In this document: positions 6,701-8,518 of the stretch, piece by piece | Numbering within the stretch: position 1 is the stretch's first letter | How the letters are laid out: every line of letters starts with the position of its first letter | Source of the DNA: an uncultured Lachnospiraceae bacterium | Lineage (GTDB): Bacteria > Bacillota > Clostridia > Lachnospirales > Lachnospiraceae | Assembly (NCBI GenBank): GCA_934371505.1 | Contig: CAKRNW010000101.1 | Span: 1 to 8,518 of the forward strand | Direction: 5' to 3' | DNA length: 8,518 nt | The notes under the pieces: generated by a model | Databases searched by the model: none | Told to the model about the DNA's origin: nothing | The model's input: the letters and a program-made list of their open reading frames with translations, nothing else | Made by a program: the position numbers and the translations under genes

Positions 6701-8518
6701 GAATCTGAAGGGAACGATTACTGCAAAGGGCACGCCTTATTATATGCTGTATGCCGGTGGTCTGGCAGGCTATGTAAGCAGTGCCAAAATGACGCTGCGG
6801 AAAATTACCGTCACGGAAGAGCAGATTGATGGAGGAAGCTGGAAAGGAAAGAATGGCACTTTACATGCAGCGGCAGGGCTGATTGGCTATGTGGATGGAA
6901 ACCAGAATGTGACAATCACAGACTGCAGGGTGGCAGGAACCAAGGACAATCCTGTATCCATCACAGGTAGGGATTGCACCGCAGGTATGGTGGGTTATGT
7001 AAACCTAAATGCAAGCTGCACGCTCAAAATCAACAACACTGGTAGCGATGCCGCAGTGGAATGGCTGAAACTTAGCAGTTCCAGCGAGGATGCCGGTGGT
7101 CTAATTGGTTATGTGAACAATGGACAGATTGTGATAAATGGCACGGAATCCCATCCCCTCACGGTGCAGAATGTCATATTGGATGCTCAAAAACAGGCTG
7201 GTGCTGTCATTGGTGAGACAAAGGCAGTGAAAGTGAACGGAGAAAATGTGAAGGTCACGGACAGCACCATAACCTCCGGCATTTCAACCGGTGGTATCAT
7301 CGGGGAATACGGTACTTATAACCAATCAGGCAGCAGTTTGAAACAGATTACCGTCACCGATGTGACGGTACAGGAAAAATCCCCTAGCACCGCCTCTAAT
7401 ACAGAAAACGGACAGGGTGGAGTCCTTGGAAAATGCAGTGGTACACTGACCTTGGAGAAAGTTACCGTAAAAAGCACCGCTGCGGGTAAAGCATGTACCA
7501 TTCAGGCCTCCGACACCATTTCCATTACCAATAAGAACAGAAAGAAAGGTGTGGGCGGTCTGGTGGGCAGTGTGGCAGGTAACACCGGAAAACTGACTTT
7601 GAAGGAATGTAGTGTATCAACTGCCACAGTGAAAGCAGGAGATACAAGAGCGATAGCGACTGAATCATCCTTCCCGGTAAGCGTGGGCGGAGTAGTAGGA
7701 TATACCGGAGCAGGCAGTTCCCTTGTGGTGACAGGAGCTGTTACCGCGGAAAATCTTACCGTTACTACTTTTGCCGACAGAGGTTCCCTGGGAGATACCA
7801 CCCGGAATAATGTAAACCGCTTTACTGCCGGGGGAATTTTTGGCAGTGTGCGGGGGTATCTTACCGCAGTAAATAACAGCGGTAAGGAGGAATCCAACTT
7901 TGTAGCTGAGTTATCGGCGAAGAACAATACTGTAACCGGAATGTATGCTGGAGGTATCGGCGGCTATTACGATGGAAGTGGAAATTATTATGTTTTATTG
8001 AAGGGAAAAGCTGGCAGTAAGCTGGTGGACGGTGGAACCGTAACCGGTGGTCAGGCAGCGGGAGGACTTTTTGGTCAGCTTGGAATGAGTACAGGCAGCC
8101 TGTATCTCAACCCGGAAAAGGGAACAACCCCCCTTGTGGTATCCGGGGTAACCGTTTCCGGCATGGATGCCGGCGGTGTAGCGGGAAGTATCAGTGCCTC
8201 CAAGGACACCCGCATAGAAAATGTCCAGGTGGAGGGCTGCACCATTACCGCCTCCATCCCGAAAAATGGGAATGCGCTGGTGGCAGGAGGCAGTGCCGCC
8301 GGAGGCTTTGTAGGAGCCTGTTCCCTGACCGGAACCCTGAAGCTTTATAATAGCAGTCTGAAAAATAACAAGATTTTGTACCAGACGGACAGCACCACTC
8401 TCCAGGACAAGGAGTGCGGCAGTGAGGAAAACTTTCTCTCAGTAGGAGGTGTCATTGGTACTGTCAGGTCAAATGCAGGGACTGGAACGATACAGGCAGA
8501 TAACCTGGTACTGTCTGC
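684..8518 (+). CDS. Giant secreted GLUG-repeat beta-solenoid surface protein, N-terminal part (3' end outside window)
   Basis: One frame runs from ATG 684 to the right edge without a stop: 2,611 full codons plus two bases. In order I see: a signal peptide (residues 1-33); a Ser/Gly/Asn/Glu low-complexity stalk (about 36-146) with an 18-residue tandem repeat (79-146); an acidic linker (145-165); and five diverged solenoid modules starting near residues 199, 733, 1133, 1468 and 1797. The solenoid is defined by repeated GLUG-like turns such as AGGIAGSLGD, VGGLLGFCEE, AGGLFGDIT, VGGLVGSVAG, AGGLFGQLG and VGGVIGTVR. About 29 are clear and several more are degenerate. Module D opens with GTYEDPYLI, a signature often seen at the start of GLUG proteins. 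No catalytic residues, metal sites or membrane segments are apparent. Such proteins are exported and generally thought to act as adhesins or surface structural proteins, usually with a C-terminal anchor, which here would lie downstream. About 32 cysteines are spread through the mature part. The upstream gene ends 19 bases before, suggesting an operon. Frame and secretion are very sure; substrate or partner is unknown. Confidence 0.93.
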   Translation, partial: MRRKWMRIFSVLLIVCLLVSDNCWLDWKTTAYAAEDTGGALTEDTVNSSSSSQPEEGKTQAGGSTSGQGEGGDSTGGSGSTGEGGNTGNNGNTSESGSTGEGGNTGNNGNTSESGSTGEGGNTGNNENTSESGSTGEGENTGDSENPEEDEEDVPEEDEELTEDEIALYDGEADTPAGSKALADVADETAYKDYYKTGITYYIAKAEDFLLLQKLTQSYDFEGIRFQIGTTGSEKVWKISDISGFEGFGSADHPFRGKMSCYYASGFQFELDKPLFAYLGEGAEIYQFDFTCVDGASAAIAKNIQVSGENTDEIKIHDIDITGVIKNTGENVGIIAGSIGDNAKIYITNVNSGINNITGKNAGGIAGSLGDNVTITAENSSWTAAEVTGTAAAGGYFGVVTGSYTWNTSKLTLCQSFKVQDGEYAGQFAGKLCKGTGDSKLTVIGDDTITIDAKVNGGQTVGGLLGFCEEGTTLEVAKPLTISGTVTASREQGSAGGLLGKVSTKITIKLDTYTGNATIETNNNNKGYAGGLFGDITSDFNLECKNIAISGHIRYATGAGGFAGRIDGVNFCVPTVTVSANMENCTHVGGILGCLNNSKSMVKTPKIMTGCTLKGDTATGGIVGTVQNGSSPSALALEGRISVQPGSLSGGSCGALVGSQSESLIYLTSVEGKVDGASQLDLNDVAKNPEEIGQYGGVFRNQAKGDQKLIGGDGSLEQVGTVKGYAVSGSGSIWTLTGTAGMETLAIALNTQGNFGMEAFGSSSPNQSGIPALLSGAYTLDGDADISYETTGIITVNRNDKENDDADKQYLFQGSLKGVSGSTTITQTSRGKQNRTGIFSTLGGNTSFSDLIITGTIENAKGTGGIAYQSKGEGMTLSDVQMEKKFENNSDTIGGVLAKESSDTLFTVTASNVTLASVINAGNVNEYSGFITRMENAKVALDGITLGGNLTTTSGGNCGGFLGHTWRTMQGSMKKVTVDSAGATIDSKGSTGALLFATDTAEEQYLTLEKVDLNRLTMKTGAKSAFLAAYGQALAADVVDYSCKGATVDTAGEFDEIVYCTKDDQKNYTGIVSLHDSTKNFPKYCYTNQATYKNPKPKTNQLTVYYYDLFQTINADGTIKHAGGTASKITRHELDTPEKMLIWSAVHNATSTPKSVFRKCFDENDYGNESYTLKGNLDLGNVSFYPASTVKGASLTGTKEDPATVKFHADQMNSNMGQHQGLHAGLLYNPTGGVTAKDFTLEGTVANLDGNNSGALISGTLTGGGTFENLTLKNLWVRDYQKTGKEEDGLLIAKIAAGTGTQTTTVDVTFNGISMTGYTNTGAGGKKAAAALIGAAGDDKVTNLKLQFRNMKIADDADASQASPKHNGDVLAFASFLYNYNFATNSDQNIGRGLYLFSEEEAKDKVTWGKELDDTTEYWMYTGEDNHIRVFENKPEVKENWKKNYYKPYVYMKQEIEVNPKTGDLDKGCGTYEDPYLIGSVKQFLTLYRYLSTKDGENADSFTNWKVNKRNTGVDFCDKSTGHTLYTFGEGAFPTRDELSQAYYQLSGDIDLSGITSGNYKVLVDSFVGFGTSERPFIGVWSGKDESGNNYTVTLPQKNSSQIYTTYGFLQYAKGAVVKDMKIVIPKGINKDGRTTIKTDGAAGGVIGCILGGDNIIDNVEVSGEFSLVPNSTGFIFAAVGGYVGLVKRGGLNLRNVSLGSDLGTFTLYKNEEEINDSCSNRDIIYYVGAVCGRVEDGYVLYEGASDKTSAIWQKGKKAGHGNLSLIPYYDIVNGAYLDAQFKDSPATITEPKAGQITVTLPNAAALQVMSMALNADALNMVPNATKSTMGYTELSRSRRADYDKLGTQDRTESDYQKAVTYDDKASYPYLYKYLGITGSNYATYILDKVSILNPLGKVNGTTYHTTWQLAKDETYDLTVFGQAFRGIGSLYNATDSTGSTFRGNFDGQGSTVKYALEGLAMDYTVNPTLGTVFPTCLRRSGLFNTIVGYQDASCYETDGFIIQNLNLKGTITAKGTPYYMLYAGGLAGYVSSAKMTLRKITVTEEQIDGGSWKGKNGTLHAAAGLIGYVDGNQNVTITDCRVAGTKDNPVSITGRDCTAGMVGYVNLNASCTLKINNTGSDAAVEWLKLSSSSEDAGGLIGYVNNGQIVINGTESHPLTVQNVILDAQKQAGAVIGETKAVKVNGENVKVTDSTITSGISTGGIIGEYGTYNQSGSSLKQITVTDVTVQEKSPSTASNTENGQGGVLGKCSGTLTLEKVTVKSTAAGKACTIQASDTISITNKNRKKGVGGLVGSVAGNTGKLTLKECSVSTATVKAGDTRAIATESSFPVSVGGVVGYTGAGSSLVVTGAVTAENLTVTTFADRGSLGDTTRNNVNRFTAGGIFGSVRGYLTAVNNSGKEESNFVAELSAKNNTVTGMYAGGIGGYYDGSGNYYVLLKGKAGSKLVDGGTVTGGQAAGGLFGQLGMSTGSLYLNPEKGTTPLVVSGVTVSGMDAGGVAGSISASKDTRIENVQVEGCTITASIPKNGNALVAGGSAAGGFVGACSLTGTLKLYNSSLKNNKILYQTDSTTLQDKECGSEENFLSVGGVIGTVRSNAGTGTIQADNLVLS
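918..1121 (+). repeat. 54-bp in-frame tandem repeat encoding an 18-residue Gly/Ser/Asn stalk
   Basis: Three full copies lie at 918-971, 972-1025 and 1026-1079, followed by a degenerate partial copy at 1080-1121. Copies 1 and 2 are identical. Copy 3 differs by three substitutions, two silent and one Gly-to-Glu. Each copy encodes GSTGEGGNTGNNGNTSES (residues 79-96, 97-114, 115-132; partial 133-146). A looser relative precedes the array (GGSTSGQGEGGDSTG). The composition predicts a flexible, disordered, hydrophilic spacer, possibly glycosylated on Ser/Thr, holding the solenoid away from the N-terminus. Because the unit is a multiple of three, copy-number change would alter spacer length without breaking the frame. 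Confidence 0.95.
1110..1178 (+). other. Acidic linker after the tandem repeat
   Basis: Residues 143-165 are almost entirely Glu and Asp with two prolines (for example NPEEDEEDVPEEDEELTEDE). No hydrophobic core is possible, so this is a disordered, strongly negative segment joining the stalk to the folded part. It might bind divalent cations or repel neighbouring wall polymers; that is a guess. Confidence 0.8.
1278..2879 (+). other. Solenoid module A with about 11 GLUG-like motifs
   Basis: Residues 199-732. The module opens with a helix-like segment (YYIAKAEDFLLLQKLTQS), then an 'x-G-F-G-S-x-x-x-P-F-R-G' turn at residues 244-259 (GFEGFGSADHPFRGKM) and a PLFAYLGEGAEI strand-turn. GLUG-like motifs then run from VGIIAG (residue 332) through AGGIAG, VGGLLG, AGGLLG, AGGLFG, AGGFAG, VGGILG and TGGIVG to CGALVG (ending 658), spaced about 33 residues apart on average. 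The short gaps suggest two or three solenoid strands between turns. Confidence 0.7.
2880..4079 (+). other. Solenoid module B, degenerate GLUG motifs
   Basis: Residues 733-1132. The entry segment is IWTLTGTAGMETLAIALNTQ, followed by LLSGAYTLDGDADISYE, an FQGSLKG turn and GIFSTLGG (837-844), which corresponds to the 'GLFG' turn of GLUG proteins. The later motifs have decayed: TGGIAY (from 863), IGGVLA, YSGFIT, CGGFLG and TGALLF (from 991), where the last Gly is often replaced. The final roughly 130 residues (about 1000-1132) carry no motif and are rich in Tyr, Lys and Asn, so they may be a linker. Boundaries are my reading of repeated pattern, not a profile match. Confidence 0.55.
4080..5084 (+). 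other. Solenoid module C, degenerate GLUG motifs
   Basis: Residues 1133-1467. The entry helix is LDTPEKMLIWSAVHNAT, followed by the strand YTLKGNLDLGNVSFYPAS (from 1171), which matches the 'Y-x-L-x-x-D-I-D-L' pattern. Next come HAGLLYNPTGGVTAKDFTLEG and irregular motifs (SGALISG at 1253, DGLLIAKI, AAALIGAAG, DVLAFASFL). The tail (YYKPYVYMKQEIEVNPKTGDL) leads into module D. The glycines of the motif are largely replaced by Ala or Ser. Confidence 0.55.
5085..6071 (+). other. Solenoid module D with DPY entry signature
   Basis: Residues 1468-1796. The module starts GCGTYEDPYLIGSVKQFLTL, which fits the 'G-T-x-x-D-P-Y-x-I' beginning often seen in GLUG-repeat proteins. Then comes YYQLSGDIDLSGI (a textbook 'Y-x-L-x-x-D-I-D-L'), GFGTSERPFIGVWSG, and YGFLQYAKGAVVKDMKI in place of 'GLFG..a.I.NL.I'. 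Only three motifs follow: AGGVIG (1643), VGGYVG and VGAVCG. This is the module with the clearest entry signature. Confidence 0.7.
6072..8518 (+). other. Solenoid module E with about 15 GLUG-like motifs (continues past the window)
   Basis: Residues 1797-2611 and beyond. Entry is ITVTLPNAAALQVMSMALNA, then FRGIGSLYNA (1925) and FRGNFDGQGSTVKYAL (from 1942), the canonical 'F-x-G-x-F-D-G-x-G' turn. RSGLFNTIVG and GFIIQNLNLKGTI follow. GLUG-like motifs run from AGGLAG (2024) to VGGVIG (2587), 15 in all, about 40 residues apart: AAGLIG, TAGMVG, AGGLIG, AGAVIG, TGGIIG, QGGVLG, VGGLVG, VGGVVG, AGGIFG, AGGIGG, AGGLFG, AGGVAG, AGGFVG. This is the longest regular array here and it is still continuing at the right edge. 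Confidence 0.7.

Noticed and set aside
2809..8257. Many shorter minus-strand open frames between 2809 and 8257
   Set aside because: All are opposite the continuous giant frame, lack convincing start signals or recognisable domains, and are of the length expected from antisense shadows.

Overview
The window holds two genes, both on the + strand and both cut by a window edge. It reads as a surface-protein locus from a moderate-GC Gram-positive anaerobe, most likely a gut Clostridia/Lachnospiraceae-type bacterium. That assignment rests on the strong AAAGGAG ribosome binding site, base composition near half GC by eye, the type of signal peptide, and the style of giant GLUG-repeat surface protein. 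It is an inference; there is no rRNA or marker gene here.

Layout. Positions 1-664 are the last 220 codons of a gene whose start lies upstream. The protein looks extracellular and rich in beta strands, and faintly resembles SipW-dependent TasA/camelysin-type proteins. Only 19 bases separate its stop from the next start. That gap holds a ribosome binding site and no terminator, so the two genes are probably co-transcribed. From 684 to the right edge a single frame stays open for 2,611 complete codons. I read it through in sections, checking the frame at many line junctions, and saw no stop or frameshift. It encodes the N-terminal part of a giant secreted protein: signal peptide, low-complexity Gly/Ser/Asn/Glu stalk built on a 54-bp tandem repeat, acidic linker, then about 2,400 residues of repetitive beta-solenoid sequence marked by GLUG-like motifs (x-G-G-[hydrophobic]-x-G).

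The solenoid part is not uniform. I read five diverged modules, each opening with a short amphipathic segment, often followed by a strand/DIDL-like segment and an F-x-G or G-[LI]-[FL] turn, then a run of GLUG-like motifs. Modules A and E carry long, clean arrays (about 11 and 15 motifs). B and C are degenerate and D has few motifs. No enzyme domain is visible. The wall anchor, if any, lies beyond the window.

How the genes may work together: both products appear to be exported and to act on the cell surface. A fibre- or matrix-type small protein made alongside a giant adhesin-like solenoid is plausible but unproven. All long minus-strand frames and the off-frame plus-strand frames are shadows of the giant gene. 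No stretch over 300 bases lacks a gene, and I saw no RNA gene, mobile element or CRISPR array.
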